A DNA stretch of 64,000 nt. Source: JAUILH01 sp964230215 (GTDB lineage Bacteria > Bacteroidota > Bacteroidia > Flavobacteriales_D > JAUILH01). The notes under the pieces are model-generated. The model saw only the letters and a program-made list of their open reading frames with translations, was not told the DNA's origin and ran no database searches. Location of the stretch: the NCBI GenBank assembly GCA_964230215.1, contig CAXRGQ010000007.1, positions 496,001 to 560,000 of the forward strand, read 5' to 3'. Position 1 is the first letter of the stretch; each line of letters begins with the position of its first letter. Made by a program: the position numbers and the translations under genes. Positions 50,106 to 58,802 of this stretch are shown here, piece after piece.

Positions 50106-51455
50106 CTAGTGGAACAAAACACCGTTACAATCCTGGCAATTTAAAATCGGAATAGAGGAACCGTACTGAGCGTTAATAGCCTTAATCATACCATTAACAA
50201 TTATTTCATTCCCCTGTTGGTTTGGATGGAAGCCGTCTAGGCTAAAAAATCCTCCACTAACAAACTCTAAACCAAAATCAACACCATCCCATTTAATACC
50301 AGATTGTAGCTGAGTATACAGTACTTCAGTATCATACAAAGCAAGTGCATAGGCTTGAGCAATAGACCTAATAGCGGAATTATAAGACTCTATAGCTGCA
50401 TCCAAAGCTGCCACTTCAGCAGAATCAAGTACATATCTATCATGAATTGCGGTAAATAATACACCGTAGAATTCGCACTTCATAGAGTCCAAAGGAACGC
50501 TCAAGGTCAAATATTCACCCGCCTTCATCTGACGATAACCACTTGAGTGATTCGGGTCATCCATCACAAAGTAATTACTTCCTTCCTCAAAGTTTATGTG
50601 TGTTAGCCCTGCAGGGTGGTAGATGTCGTTAAGCGAATCGGCTTTTTGTTGCGTCAATTCTGCTCCGTTTGCTGGAATAAGCGAATACGCTGGGAAATGT
50701 CTGAAATCAGGGATAGTCATTAGAATCCCTTTAGCGTTATTATCAGCTAAGGGTTTTATTATTGAATCCAAATACGCTTCAAAATCACTAGCGCTTAAAA
50801 GGGTTTGTTGATAGCCCCCATCACGCGCATATCTATATACATCTTCCATCCCCAACCACGCCGCAAAAAACGTTGGATTTGCTGCCTGAATTGCATTGTT
50901 AAGGGAAGTGCTTCCAATAGATGCAGAAAAGCGGTTGTAAAACTCGTTTTCGCTTGCCAAATTCACATTCGAATAATCAGTAATTCCTGCGAATGGAACT
51001 GCAAAATCTGAAAGCTGATTAAGCGATACTGGCGACAAGTAAGTGCTTTCTTCCCCAGAATTATAAGGATTCTTAACAGGACCAATAGACACCTCTCCAG
51101 TACAGTCTGTCCGATCACCCATAACACTTGCTCCGGTATAAACAACGTCCCAAGGCTTAGAATTTCTCCCAAGACCATTATTGTCTTGAATAAGCGCTTG
51201 GGTAAAGCTTAACGAATTGCCTTCAGCATCAGCTACATAATCGAGTTGCCTAAATAGTAATGCTCCAATCGAACGACTTTGACCATCTTTAAACAATGCG
51301 CCATCCTGATAGCCTGCCATGTAACTATCTCCAATTACCACGTATCTAGATGCATCAATCTCTCCAAAAGAAGCTGGCTCAATATCTGGCTCTGGCTTAC
51401 AAGAGGAGACTAATAGAATACCGCAAACTGTTAAGGCTGCCCAATTGATTTTCAT
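50106..51455 (-). CDS. SGNH/GDSL-family lipoprotein hydrolase
   Basis: A lipoprotein signal ends ILLVSSC (Cys19). Block I of SGNH enzymes is YVVIGDSYMAGYQDG (catalytic Ser), and the C-terminal block V is SLDGFHPNQQGNEIIV (catalytic Asp and His). In between are LGMEDVYRYAR (block III, here G-x-E-D instead of G-x-N-D) and MTIPDFRHFP. It should be an esterase or lipase bound to the outer or inner membrane. Substrate unknown. Confidence 0.82.
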   Translation of the reverse strand: MKINWAALTVCGILLVSSCKPEPDIEPASFGEIDASRYVVIGDSYMAGYQDGALFKDGQSRSIGALLFRQLDYVADAEGNSLSFTQALIQDNNGLGRNSKPWDVVYTGASVMGDRTDCTGEVSIGPVKNPYNSGEESTYLSPVSLNQLSDFAVPFAGITDYSNVNLASENEFYNRFSASIGSTSLNNAIQAANPTFFAAWLGMEDVYRYARDGGYQQTLLSASDFEAYLDSIIKPLADNNAKGILMTIPDFRHFPAYSLIPANGAELTQQKADSLNDIYHPAGLTHINFEEGSNYFVMDDPNHSSGYRQMKAGEYLTLSVPLDSMKCEFYGVLFTAIHDRYVLDSAEVAALDAAIESYNSAIRSIAQAYALALYDTEVLYTQLQSGIKWDGVDFGLEFVSGGFFSLDGFHPNQQGNEIIVNGMIKAINAQYGSSIPILNCQDCNGVLFH

Positions 51456-51532
51456 TCCATTAAGATAAGTAATTGATACGCATGTTTGGCTTCATCGTCA
51501 AATATTTTCTCTAACAGCCCTAAATCTGGACA

Positions 51533-51576
51533 CAAAAAAACCCCACCAAAACTGAGCAAGCTCAATTTAGATGGGG
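51533..51576 (-). terminator. Rho-independent terminator for the 68-aa membrane protein gene
   Basis: Read on the - strand, CCCCA...TGGGG outer arms and an inner TTGAGC/GCTCAG stem form a long hairpin with a few mismatches. A run of seven T follows (51534-51540 on the + strand as A). Confidence 0.75.
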
Positions 51577-51600
51577 AAAAAATATCTTAAATCTGTTTGT

Positions 51601-51807
51601 TTAGTGTAATTGATCAGGATTGTTGTCTGCTTCCTTATCATATTTCCCTTGAAGGAACAACCAAAACGCTAGGCCTGCAATTCCAACCATTGCTGCACCC
51701 CATTCAAATCCTCTTCTACCTATAGCTTCACCAATTGGAACTAAAACTGAATCAAAGGTCCAAACGATGATATCTGCTAACGGAAGTACTATGTCTTGTA
51801 GATTCAT
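51601..51807 (-). CDS. Small single-helix membrane protein, 68 aa
   Basis: An amphipathic start (MNLQDIVLPLADIIVWTFDSVLVPIGEAIG) is followed by a membrane helix (MVGIAGLAFWLFLQG) and a charged tail GKYDKEADNNPDQLH. This layout is a recurrent short Bacteroidota protein with a WL-x-L-Q-x-K-Y-[DN]-K-E-A tail. Function unknown. It has its own terminator and is monocistronic, divergent from the DUF6427 gene. Confidence 0.65.
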   Translation of the reverse strand: MNLQDIVLPLADIIVWTFDSVLVPIGEAIGRRGFEWGAAMVGIAGLAFWLFLQGKYDKEADNNPDQLH

Positions 51808-51881
51808 AATCCTAAATTTGTACTACAAATAAAGTAAATATTTCAATTACCCCGAAAATTATAAGCGTATATTCGTTCAAG

Positions 51882-52859
51882 ATGCTGCAAATTTTTCGCT
51901 CTAACTATGCATTTATTAATGTGCTTCTGGCTGTTTTAACAGGGGCATGTGGTTTTTTTGTATTTATCTGCGATATTGATTATCAGCATACTGACTCTGG
52001 CCCCCTATCATTTTTATTGAATGAAATACCAGATAGCTTTCGACTAGTTTTGGGTGCAGCGCTTATATTTGCTCAGGGCCTTATCCTAAATACCATTTTT
52101 AATAATGCGCCATTTGCAAATAAGGCAAGTTCAGTTCCTGCCATGATATATATTCTTGCGTGTCTGTATGATCCAAGATCATTTTACTTACAAGGAGACC
52201 ATATATTTATTAGCCTTTTTATGCTTGGTTTACTAAGGCTCAATAAGGTAATGCGGAATTTTTCGGCCATAGAACATGTCTTTGTCTATGGTGTTTTGAT
52301 TGGAATTGCTTGTTTATTCTATGTTCCAGCATTTGTAGCAGTAATTTTTGCCTGGATTCTGCTTATGGTCTTTAGACCCTTTGTTTGGCGTGAATATTTG
52401 GCTCCATTTTTCGGCTTTTCGATTGCACCTTTGCTTGTTATTTTTGTACAACTTTTTAAGCACAGTGGGAGTCTACATCTATTGGGAGACAAAACGCACT
52501 ATGGCCTGATTCCTGAGTACACTCAAAAAGAACTGTGGTATCTCGGAATTCTGTTTGCAGGAATCATTTTATTACTTGGTTTGCGTTATTTTATTGTCAA
52601 CCATTCAAGCAGCACGGTTAGGATTAAAAAGTTAGGCAGAATAAACCTTCTCGGCCTAGGATACCTGGCTGCGATACTTTATTTAGGAGTGCAGTTTAAC
52701 TACCCCGTAGCCAGTTTTTCAGCAGCTGGCTTGTTATTCGCCTTTGTTAGCGCATTTTACTTTATGGAAGTGAGGAAGCGTCCTTTTATTCAATCACTGA
52801 TATTCTACATATTTATAGGCATATTGATTGGGCAAGCAACTGTGACACATATATTATAG
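51882..52859 (+). CDS. DUF6427-like polytopic membrane protein
   Basis: This 325-residue protein has about ten hydrophobic helices. The N-terminus (MLQIFRSNYAFINVLLAVL) and the loop with ILNTIFNNAPFANKASSVPAMIYILA resemble the Bacteroidota DUF6427 family. YDPRSFYLQGDHIFISLFMLGLLRLNK and WREYLAPFFGFSIAPLLVIFV support this. It usually lies near purine or cell-envelope genes; here purQ follows after 116 bp. No biochemical function is known. Confidence 0.7.
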   Translation: MLQIFRSNYAFINVLLAVLTGACGFFVFICDIDYQHTDSGPLSFLLNEIPDSFRLVLGAALIFAQGLILNTIFNNAPFANKASSVPAMIYILACLYDPRSFYLQGDHIFISLFMLGLLRLNKVMRNFSAIEHVFVYGVLIGIACLFYVPAFVAVIFAWILLMVFRPFVWREYLAPFFGFSIAPLLVIFVQLFKHSGSLHLLGDKTHYGLIPEYTQKELWYLGILFAGIILLLGLRYFIVNHSSSTVRIKKLGRINLLGLGYLAAILYLGVQFNYPVASFSAAGLLFAFVSAFYFMEVRKRPFIQSLIFYIFIGILIGQATVTHIL

Positions 52860-52925
52860 TTGCAGGGAAATCTAATCTGTTCGGAATATATAAAGTAGCG
52901 TTAATAAAAATTAAAAACTAAACTG

Positions 52926-52954
52926 TTTGTAAGGATGGTTAATTTCTAACTTTG
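52926..52954 (+). promoter_or_regulatory. Bacteroidota-type promoter of purQ
   Basis: TTTG (52926-52929) and TAACTTTG (52947-52954) match the -33/-7 elements with a 17-base spacer (19 is usual). Transcription would start near 52960, about 15 bases before the ATG at 52976. Confidence 0.5.
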
Positions 52955-52975
52955 CAGCGAACAAATAGACAGAAC

Positions 52976-53668
52976 ATGAAGTTTGGGGTAATTACTTTTC
53001 CTGGATCTAACTGCGATCAGGATATGATTTATGTACTTAGAGATATTCTAGGTCAAGATGTTGTTGAATTATGGCACAAAGACACCGATTTACAGGGTGC
53101 AGATTGTGTCGTTTTACCGGGAGGATTTTCGTATGGTGATTATCTTCGCTCAGGTGCAATTGCTAGATTCAGCCCTATAATGCAATCGGTTATTGAACAT
53201 TGTAAAAATGGAGGGTATGCCTTAGGCGTTTGTAATGGATTCCAGATTTTATGTGAAGCGGGTCTATTACCGGGTGCACTTTTACATAACAATAGTCAAA
53301 AGTTTATTTGTAAAAATGTTGAGTTGAAAGCAATCTCAAACTCTGCACCAATAACTCAACACCTAGATAAAAACAAGACGTATACTATTCCTATTGCACA
53401 TGGCGAGGGAAGATTTCATGCTGATAACGAAACGCTAGATAAGCTTGAAGCCAACGATCAGGTATTATTTAAGTATTGTGATACTGAAGGCAATGTGACT
53501 GCTGACGCCAATCCGAATGGTGCGGCAAGATCAATCGCTGGTGTATGTTCTGAAAATAAACGCGTAATGGGAATGATGCCACACCCAGAAAGAGCGGCAG
53601 ACAGTGTCCTAGCGAATGAAGACGGCAGACTGTTATTTGAAAGCATGTTAAATCTGATAAATCAATAA
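52976..53668 (+). CDS. purQ: Phosphoribosylformylglycinamidine synthase subunit PurQ
   Basis: The start is ATG 52976 (MKFGVITFPGSNCDQD); eight earlier codons fall inside the promoter. It is a class I glutamine amidotransferase: the nucleophile Cys lies in YALGVCNGFQILCEAGLLPGAL, with His and Glu in MGMMPHPERAAD. The LPGGFSYGDYLRSGAIAR loop is specific for PurQ. It supplies ammonia from glutamine to PurL in the fourth step of purine synthesis. Length (230 aa) is standard for the stand-alone form. Confidence 0.95.
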   Translation: MKFGVITFPGSNCDQDMIYVLRDILGQDVVELWHKDTDLQGADCVVLPGGFSYGDYLRSGAIARFSPIMQSVIEHCKNGGYALGVCNGFQILCEAGLLPGALLHNNSQKFICKNVELKAISNSAPITQHLDKNKTYTIPIAHGEGRFHADNETLDKLEANDQVLFKYCDTEGNVTADANPNGAARSIAGVCSENKRVMGMMPHPERAADSVLANEDGRLLFESMLNLINQ

Positions 53669-53671
53669 ACT

Positions 53672-54286
53672 ATGAAAGGAAAAATTTTAGGATTACTGAC
53701 AATCGTTATTTTGATCTCCAGCTGTGGGACCAACAAAGATTTTCACAAAAAGCACCATAAGCACAGAAAATGGATAAAAGTTGGTGAAAAGACTAATCCT
53801 GACTTTGCGGCTAAAGAAGAGAACGATAAGTCGCTTAAGCAAGAAGTAGAGATTGAAAAAGCAGAAATAGCAAACACTGTTGAAGATAAAGTGTCTCAAG
53901 AGCGCGTTATAACAACAAGTCCAACACGTAATAACGAGACAACAATAGACACTCCAAAGATTAACGAAGATTCAAGTGCACCAGTATCAGATGAAGCAGC
54001 ATCTAAGGAGTCTAATCAGGCAGTTGTGTCTCATGATATTGATTCGTCAACGAATCAGCAGCACGAGGAGAGTGCTATCACTAAGAAAACTGTTAAGCAA
54101 AGGGTTATAGATGGTCGCAAGGAGATAAAAGAAAAGAGCGTTGGAGAGTTACTTTTGCTTGCAGTATTAATAGCACTAATAATTATAGTATTCAGCATAT
54201 TGGATGGTTTTTTGAAAGGATTGCTGAGCACTATCTTATTTATCTTCCTTGTGCTTTTACTCCTTAGATACTTTGGGATAATCTGA
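53672..54286 (+). CDS. Hypothetical lipoprotein with two C-terminal membrane helices
   Basis: The lipoprotein signal ends ILISSC (Cys18). A His/Lys cluster (KDFHKKHHKHRKW) and a long low-complexity region rich in Glu, Ser, Thr and Lys follow (~45-150). At the C-terminus is a strongly hydrophobic pair (LLLLAVLIALIIIVFSILDG and LLSTILFIFLVLLLLRYFG). A lipid anchor and C-terminal helices on the same chain are unusual and would hold both ends in the membrane. Not recognised. It follows purQ by 3 nt and overlaps the next lipoprotein gene (TGATG). Confidence 0.6.
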   Translation: MKGKILGLLTIVILISSCGTNKDFHKKHHKHRKWIKVGEKTNPDFAAKEENDKSLKQEVEIEKAEIANTVEDKVSQERVITTSPTRNNETTIDTPKINEDSSAPVSDEAASKESNQAVVSHDIDSSTNQQHEESAITKKTVKQRVIDGRKEIKEKSVGELLLLAVLIALIIIVFSILDGFLKGLLSTILFIFLVLLLLRYFGII

Positions 54287-54777
54287 TGCGGGTATTAATT
54301 GGAATAACTCTATTATTCCTGCTGTCGGCCTGCTCTTCTGAAGATAAAAACGCTGACAATGAGCAAGGAGCTAATGGTAAAACACCTGCTGCATTAGCCG
54401 AAGAAGCAGCAAGCATCAACAAAAAGACAATAATTGATATGGTAGAGCTGCTGCAAAGCGGTTCTGCTACTATCGATAACGTTGATAGCCTATATGATGC
54501 ATCAAAATCCGAACTCCTTAAGTATGGCAAACTTGCGGCTAAAATGCCGAAAGATGATTACGCTAGTTATGCTCAAAACTACCAGGTAATGGCTTACGAG
54601 GGCAACGATAGTTTAATGCTGATTATTTCACATTACAGAGATAGCATAATTCAATCAGACCCTGGTGATGTGTTGGCTTTGGAATTGCAGTCATACTTAT
54701 CTCTAGGTGTATTTGCTGATCCTGAGATGACAAGGAGAGTTTTTCCTAGCGAATATGAGTTGATATACTCTAAATAG
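54286..54777 (+). CDS. Hypothetical lipoprotein, 163 aa
   Basis: The lipoprotein signal is FLLSAC (Cys16), followed by a short acidic linker. The mostly helical body has KTIIDMVELLQSGSATIDNVDSLYDASKSELLKYGKLAAKM and a second helical half (YASYAQNYQVMAYEGNDSLML). I do not recognise it. It shares bases with the upstream lipoprotein gene's stop, so they are expressed together. Its end overlaps the convergent barrel gene by 8 nt. Confidence 0.6.
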   Translation: MRVLIGITLLFLLSACSSEDKNADNEQGANGKTPAALAEEAASINKKTIIDMVELLQSGSATIDNVDSLYDASKSELLKYGKLAAKMPKDDYASYAQNYQVMAYEGNDSLMLIISHYRDSIIQSDPGDVLALELQSYLSLGVFADPEMTRRVFPSEYELIYSK

Positions 54778-55921
54778 CATAAGAGAGCCCTATTCGCGCT
54801 CCTCCAATATATTTTGAGCCATTGTTATAAACGTTTAACTCGTTTATAAAGTTATGTAAGGGACGTGTAAGCTGAACTTTCGCAGTTACACTAAAACGTT
54901 TCGATATAGCATACTCAACACTTGAATAAGCATTTGTGAATAGTGCCGAACTAGCCGTAATAACTTCTGATTGTCTGGATTTAACCAATTCTCCATTTTC
55001 ATATTTGTCGAAGGTCATTATGGAGTTATCCGTGTGTATAGCGCTTAGAGATACGCCTAGATTGATTCTAAAGCGGTTTCTATCTATTAGCACATATTCA
55101 GGTCCTAGAGATATTCCAGCCATATTTAACTCTCCCGATTTCTTAACGTAGGAGTTCTGAATAACATTGGACACACTTCTGCCCTTCATGTGGTAAAAAG
55201 TTAGGTCTCCGCGAATGCTTAATCGTCTCGATAAGTTGCGTTCTACACCGATACTTACAACAATTGGCATTTGATTTTCGAATGAGCCAAATCTCCATAA
55301 CATATTGTTGGGCACCGATTCAGTGTTAAACAGAGCTGACTTTTGTTTAATGGCGTAATTTGTAAAGTCTGATCCTCCCTCAGCATTAATTTGCCATTTA
55401 GCCTGTTTTGCTTGATAAGGCACAAAATAAGACGTATCATCTATTGTTAGACCACCATAGTTAAGTTCGATTGCCTCTGGTTCCAAATTAACTAAGTCCA
55501 ACTCCTTCTTTTTACTATGCTTTTCACTCATTGAAGATTCAATCACTTCTGCTGCATCCACATTCTTCGTTTGAGCGCTCATGTAATCAAAGCTGTCGTT
55601 CTCAGTTGGTTTATTCACTAACTTTTGTTGTGCTTCCTCGTCTAGATTGTTAAGCACTACTTCCTGAACTTGTTCAATGATATGAGGATTACTTGCGACC
55701 AATCCGTCCAACACATAAACAGGGTAAATCATTGCTACAACTAGTGCAGCATAGGCAATATAGGATCTATAAACACTGTATTTTTTTCTCAGCCTTGCAA
55801 CACGAGCAGCATTATTAGGTCCCATTTTTTGTTCAATTTTGGACCATAGCAGGATAGAAGGCATGCTTTCTGCATCCTTAAAGCGCTTATCAATACCATT
55901 TTGATTATACTGCTTTTCCAC
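54770..55921 (-). CDS. Membrane-anchored protein with anti-sigma-like N-tail and C-terminal beta-barrel-like domain
   Basis: I choose GTG 55921 (VEKQYNQNGIDKRFKDAES), because this matches the usual N-terminus of ECF-linked proteins in Bacteroidota ('IDxLFK...LWxKIE'). The longer frame overlaps the sigma gene by 95 bases. Domains: cytoplasmic tail (~1-65, with ILLWSKIEQKM); one membrane helix (SYIAYAALVVAMIYPVYVLDGL); a Glu/Asn-rich linker; then strand-rich sequence from ~195 (ISIGVERNLSRRLSIRGDLTFYHMKG to GGARIGLSYAI) like an outer-membrane beta-barrel. It probably holds the sigma factor and senses the envelope (inference). Confidence 0.65.
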   Translation of the reverse strand: MEKQYNQNGIDKRFKDAESMPSILLWSKIEQKMGPNNAARVARLRKKYSVYRSYIAYAALVVAMIYPVYVLDGLVASNPHIIEQVQEVVLNNLDEEAQQKLVNKPTENDSFDYMSAQTKNVDAAEVIESSMSEKHSKKKELDLVNLEPEAIELNYGGLTIDDTSYFVPYQAKQAKWQINAEGGSDFTNYAIKQKSALFNTESVPNNMLWRFGSFENQMPIVVSIGVERNLSRRLSIRGDLTFYHMKGRSVSNVIQNSYVKKSGELNMAGISLGPEYVLIDRNRFRINLGVSLSAIHTDNSIMTFDKYENGELVKSRQSEVITASSALFTNAYSSVEYAISKRFSVTAKVQLTRPLHNFINELNVYNNGSKYIGGARIGLSYAI

Positions 55922-56453
55922 TTCTGCTGTATTCGTGTTCAATTGCTTTACGAATTGCAGCGCGTGCTCGACTGTACTGAGATTTGGATGTACTCTCACT
56001 GATGCTTAGCATGTCGCCAATTTCTTTGTGAGAATAGCCTTCAATCGCATAAAGGTTAAATACTACTCTGTATCCCTCTGGAAGCTGTCTTACCACCGCC
56101 ATTAAGTCGTTCGCTGCAAGTTGCTCAATAATGTAATCACGCGAGTACATTCCGTATAAATGATCCTCAACGTCACGATTTAAATTGTGCTTCTTCTCTT
56201 TGCGATAAACTTCCGCGGCAGTATTTACAACCACCCTTCTAACCCATGCGCCCAATGGCCCATCCTGTTTAAAAGTGTCGATTTTACTGAAAACACGAAT
56301 GAAGGCCTCTTGTAGCATGTCCTCTGCTTCTTCCTTAGAAGCGGAATAGCGCATGCAAATGGCCATCATTTTAGGCGCAAACTGAATGTATAATTGTTTC
56401 TGACAATGTACACTCCCAGCTATGCATCCTTGAACAATCTGGTTCTCAGTCAT
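55905..56453 (-). CDS. ECF RNA polymerase sigma-70 factor
   Basis: The start is ATG 56453; the longer frame begins at TTG. Region 2 has MMAICMRYSASKEEAEDMLQEAFIRVFSKI and GAWVRRVVVNTAAEVYRKEK. Region 4 has VVRQLPEGYRVVFNLYAIEGYSHKEIGDMLSISESTSKSQYSRARAAIRKAI. About 183 residues, typical for ECF factors. The gene overlaps the membrane/barrel gene by 17 bases, the common ECF-regulator arrangement. Confidence 0.93.
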   Translation of the reverse strand: MTENQIVQGCIAGSVHCQKQLYIQFAPKMMAICMRYSASKEEAEDMLQEAFIRVFSKIDTFKQDGPLGAWVRRVVVNTAAEVYRKEKKHNLNRDVEDHLYGMYSRDYIIEQLAANDLMAVVRQLPEGYRVVFNLYAIEGYSHKEIGDMLSISESTSKSQYSRARAAIRKAIEHEYSRSGKAV

Positions 56454-56541
56454 TAACTGCAATATAAAACAAATTTGTTAATTGTTGTAGAGTCTCTGAT
56501 GAACTTACTGTTATAAAGGTTGCAAGTACGTTACAGAATTG

Positions 56542-57156
56542 TTAGCGGTAAAAATTCATCTCATCAATATATTTAAAAACCTCAGAGGTAAGCAAATACC
56601 GCACATCCTTGCCTTCTTTGATAGACGAACGGATAAAACTTGACGAAATATGCATTACCGGAACGTCTTTTACCCACGAAACATTCGGGTGATTAATCAC
56701 CTCAGCCTGTCCCTTATCTTGCTTTTGATAAGCTTCTATTTCATCGGGTACCAGTGGTCTTGGATAGACATAGATAGTATAATTATTAAGTATATGCTCA
56801 TAATTATACCACTTGTGAAAAGTTCTGATGTTGTCCTCTCCCATAATCAAAGAAAAGCTGTAATCAGGATAATCTTCTTCTAGGTGGGCCAATGTTTTTG
56901 ATGTGTAAGAAGGCACGGGCAGACTGAACTCTACATCTGATGCTTTTATTTTGAGGTCGTCTTCCAGCGCAATTTTCATTAAGGCCATGCGGTGGTAGTC
57001 TTCCAATAAACTCGCCTTCTTTTTGTGTGGATTCTGAGGACTCACAACCATCCAGATCTCGTCTAAATCGCTGTTTTGAACCATAAAACTGGCAATCGCT
57101 AGGTGCCCAACATGAACTGGGTTAAAACTACCAAAATATAAGCCTACTTTTTTCAT
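56542..57156 (-). CDS. nadD: Nicotinate-nucleotide adenylyltransferase
   Basis: The nucleotidyltransferase start is VGLYFGSFNPVHVGHLAIA (the G-x-F-x-P-x-H-x-G-H motif). SPQNPHKKK is the substrate loop of NadD, SLIMGEDNIRTFHKW is the middle motif, and ISSSFIRSSIKEGKDVRYLL is the closing ISSTxIR motif. It makes deamido-NAD from nicotinate mononucleotide and ATP. It overlaps gmk by 4 bases, a pairing often seen in Bacteroidota. Confidence 0.95.
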   Translation of the reverse strand: MKKVGLYFGSFNPVHVGHLAIASFMVQNSDLDEIWMVVSPQNPHKKKASLLEDYHRMALMKIALEDDLKIKASDVEFSLPVPSYTSKTLAHLEEDYPDYSFSLIMGEDNIRTFHKWYNYEHILNNYTIYVYPRPLVPDEIEAYQKQDKGQAEVINHPNVSWVKDVPVMHISSSFIRSSIKEGKDVRYLLTSEVFKYIDEMNFYR

Positions 57157-57737
57157 GCCTCTTGCAGGAAGTTGTATACTTTTTCTTCTGCTATTTTGAG
57201 TGCTCTGCTCAATTCATCATTCAGAAGTATGGTGTCAAATTTATTGGCAAAATCTAGCTCTGTCTTGGCTTTATTCATGCGAATCTGAATCTTCTCCTCA
57301 GTTTCGGTTTGTCTGCTTCTTAATCTTGTTTCAAGTGCATCCACAGAAGGGGGCATCACAAAGATTGCCAATGCTTTATCTCCAAAATGCTTTTTTAAGC
57401 TTAAACCTCCAACTACATCCACATCAAAAATTACATTCTTTCCCTCTGCCCAAATGCGTTCGATTTCAGACTTTAATGTGCCGTAGAAATTGTCTTTGTA
57501 AACTTCCTCCCACTCAATAAATGCATCTTCATCTATTCGCTTTTTAAAAGTGTCAACATCTAAGAAATAATAGTCCTTTGTGTCTTCTTCCCCTGGTCTT
57601 GCTGGTCTACTGCAGGCTGAAATGGAAAATTGCAGGTTAAGCAATTCGTTGTTTAAAAGATGTTTTACAATAGTCGTCTTTCCCGCTCCACTTGGCGCAG
57701 AAAAAATAATGCACTTACCTCCTGTTACTTCACGCAT
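57153..57737 (-). CDS. gmk: Guanylate kinase
   Basis: P-loop FSAPSGAGKTTIVKHLL, GMP-binding SACSRPARPGEEDTKDYYFL and FIEWEEVYKDNFYGTL, followed by NVIFDVDVVGGLSLKKHF and the lid RLRSRQTETEEKIQIRM. All standard for Gmk. It phosphorylates GMP to GDP. Length 194 aa. It overlaps the upstream membrane-protein gene by 8 bases and nadD by 4. Confidence 0.96.
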   Translation of the reverse strand: MREVTGGKCIIFSAPSGAGKTTIVKHLLNNELLNLQFSISACSRPARPGEEDTKDYYFLDVDTFKKRIDEDAFIEWEEVYKDNFYGTLKSEIERIWAEGKNVIFDVDVVGGLSLKKHFGDKALAIFVMPPSVDALETRLRSRQTETEEKIQIRMNKAKTELDFANKFDTILLNDELSRALKIAEEKVYNFLQEA

Positions 57738-58434
57738 CTTGTTTGGTTAAATTGTCAGATATAAATAAGTTGAGGTTTGTGTTGCGCTCTCGAATGGTAG
57801 ATATAAAGCGCTTAATTTCATTTGTTTCCATGTATACCAATGGAATCTTCACATTCTTATTTCTTGGATAATTGAAGAACAATTCATTGAAATCTTTTTC
57901 GATGGAAACTAAGTGGTCATAAGGAATCGTGTACATCTCACGGGTAAGTACTACAGCTCCATTATTAGTAAGCCCCACACCAAAACGATTATAGTTTACT
58001 AGAAGAAATAATAGTTGTTCTATACACATTATAACGGTAAGAACACCCGGTACAAAAGCATCCTCACTTAAACTAAAAAACGCGTAGCTAAAACAAAGGT
58101 ATAGGAGCATTTCTAATGCCGTGTACGTAATTATTCTAGACTTTCCAGACGATGGTACTTGCGCAAAATAGACAAAGCGTTGAGACCTGCTCTTTTTACT
58201 AAACAAGGCTAATCCCGACCATCGATTAATAACTTTTAAGACAAATGGAATAAAGGTGAGTAGAGCGAAAAACACGAAGATGTCTGACAATTTAATGCCC
58301 ACCTTATCTGCCAATAGGTTTTTTAAGTCGTCTACGGTGTACTTTCCCCAAGACACTTCATACCCAACAGCTGCCACCAAGATAAAGCAAAGTATTAGCA
58401 GAATAAATATGAGTATGTTCCTTCTTACGCTCAT
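57730..58434 (-). CDS. Membrane protein with C-terminal PH-like domain, unrecognised
   Basis: Four hydrophobic helices: ~8-26 (IFILLILCFILVAAVGY), ~50-68, ~105-125 and ~128-147. A soluble tail follows in which RFGVGLTNNGAVVLTREMYTIPYDHLVSIEKDFN alternates strands, as in bacterial PH/YdbT-like domains. No enzyme motif is seen. It is the first gene of the unit with gmk and nadD, but a functional link is not evident. Confidence 0.55.
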   Translation of the reverse strand: MSVRRNILIFILLILCFILVAAVGYEVSWGKYTVDDLKNLLADKVGIKLSDIFVFFALLTFIPFVLKVINRWSGLALFSKKSRSQRFVYFAQVPSSGKSRIITYTALEMLLYLCFSYAFFSLSEDAFVPGVLTVIMCIEQLLFLLVNYNRFGVGLTNNGAVVLTREMYTIPYDHLVSIEKDFNELFFNYPRNKNVKIPLVYMETNEIKRFISTIRERNTNLNLFISDNLTKQDA

Positions 58435-58565
58435 TTGAAATTCTCAACACAAAAATACACTGTATAATTGGCTTATCAACAATTTGGCTCGATTTGTGTA
58501 AAATTTGTTGTAACACTTCAGTCACTTATTCGTTAACTTGGAGTGTTTAATTCGCTTACTTACCT

Positions 58566-58802
58566 ATGGGTGCAAATAAACTTAGCATATTTCTAAATCA
58601 ACATTGCAGATTTGTTTTACGATCTGGAAAAGAAGTGTTTGGTGTAATCTGGGAAGTACAATCACATGGTAATTCTAAGTACTTTTTCTCATCTGTGTCT
58701 GAGCATAGACAGTATCTTGAAGAACAAAATTTATCTGCATTAAATGGAACGCTTCAGGTGAACCTGGAAGACATTATTCACGCCGAGAAATTAGTCGGCT
58801 AA
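58566..58802 (+). CDS. Small conserved-looking beta protein, 78 aa
   Basis: The sequence folds naturally as a small barrel: LSIFLNQHCRFVLRSGKEVFGVIWEVQSH... reads like an Sm/SH3-type 'G-x-V-x-G-x-[IV]' pair of strands. The end LQVNLEDIIHAEKLVG forms a last strand-helix. There is no signal or membrane segment. I cannot confirm Sm-like identity from sequence alone. Its stop overlaps the convergent peptidase gene by 4 bases. Confidence 0.55.
   Translation: MGANKLSIFLNQHCRFVLRSGKEVFGVIWEVQSHGNSKYFFSSVSEHRQYLEEQNLSALNGTLQVNLEDIIHAEKLVG

Noticed and set aside
58470..58505. CAACAATTT...AAATTTGTTG inverted sequence before the 78-aa gene
   Set aside because: Arms are short, AT-rich and need a one-base slip; no T-run, probably chance.
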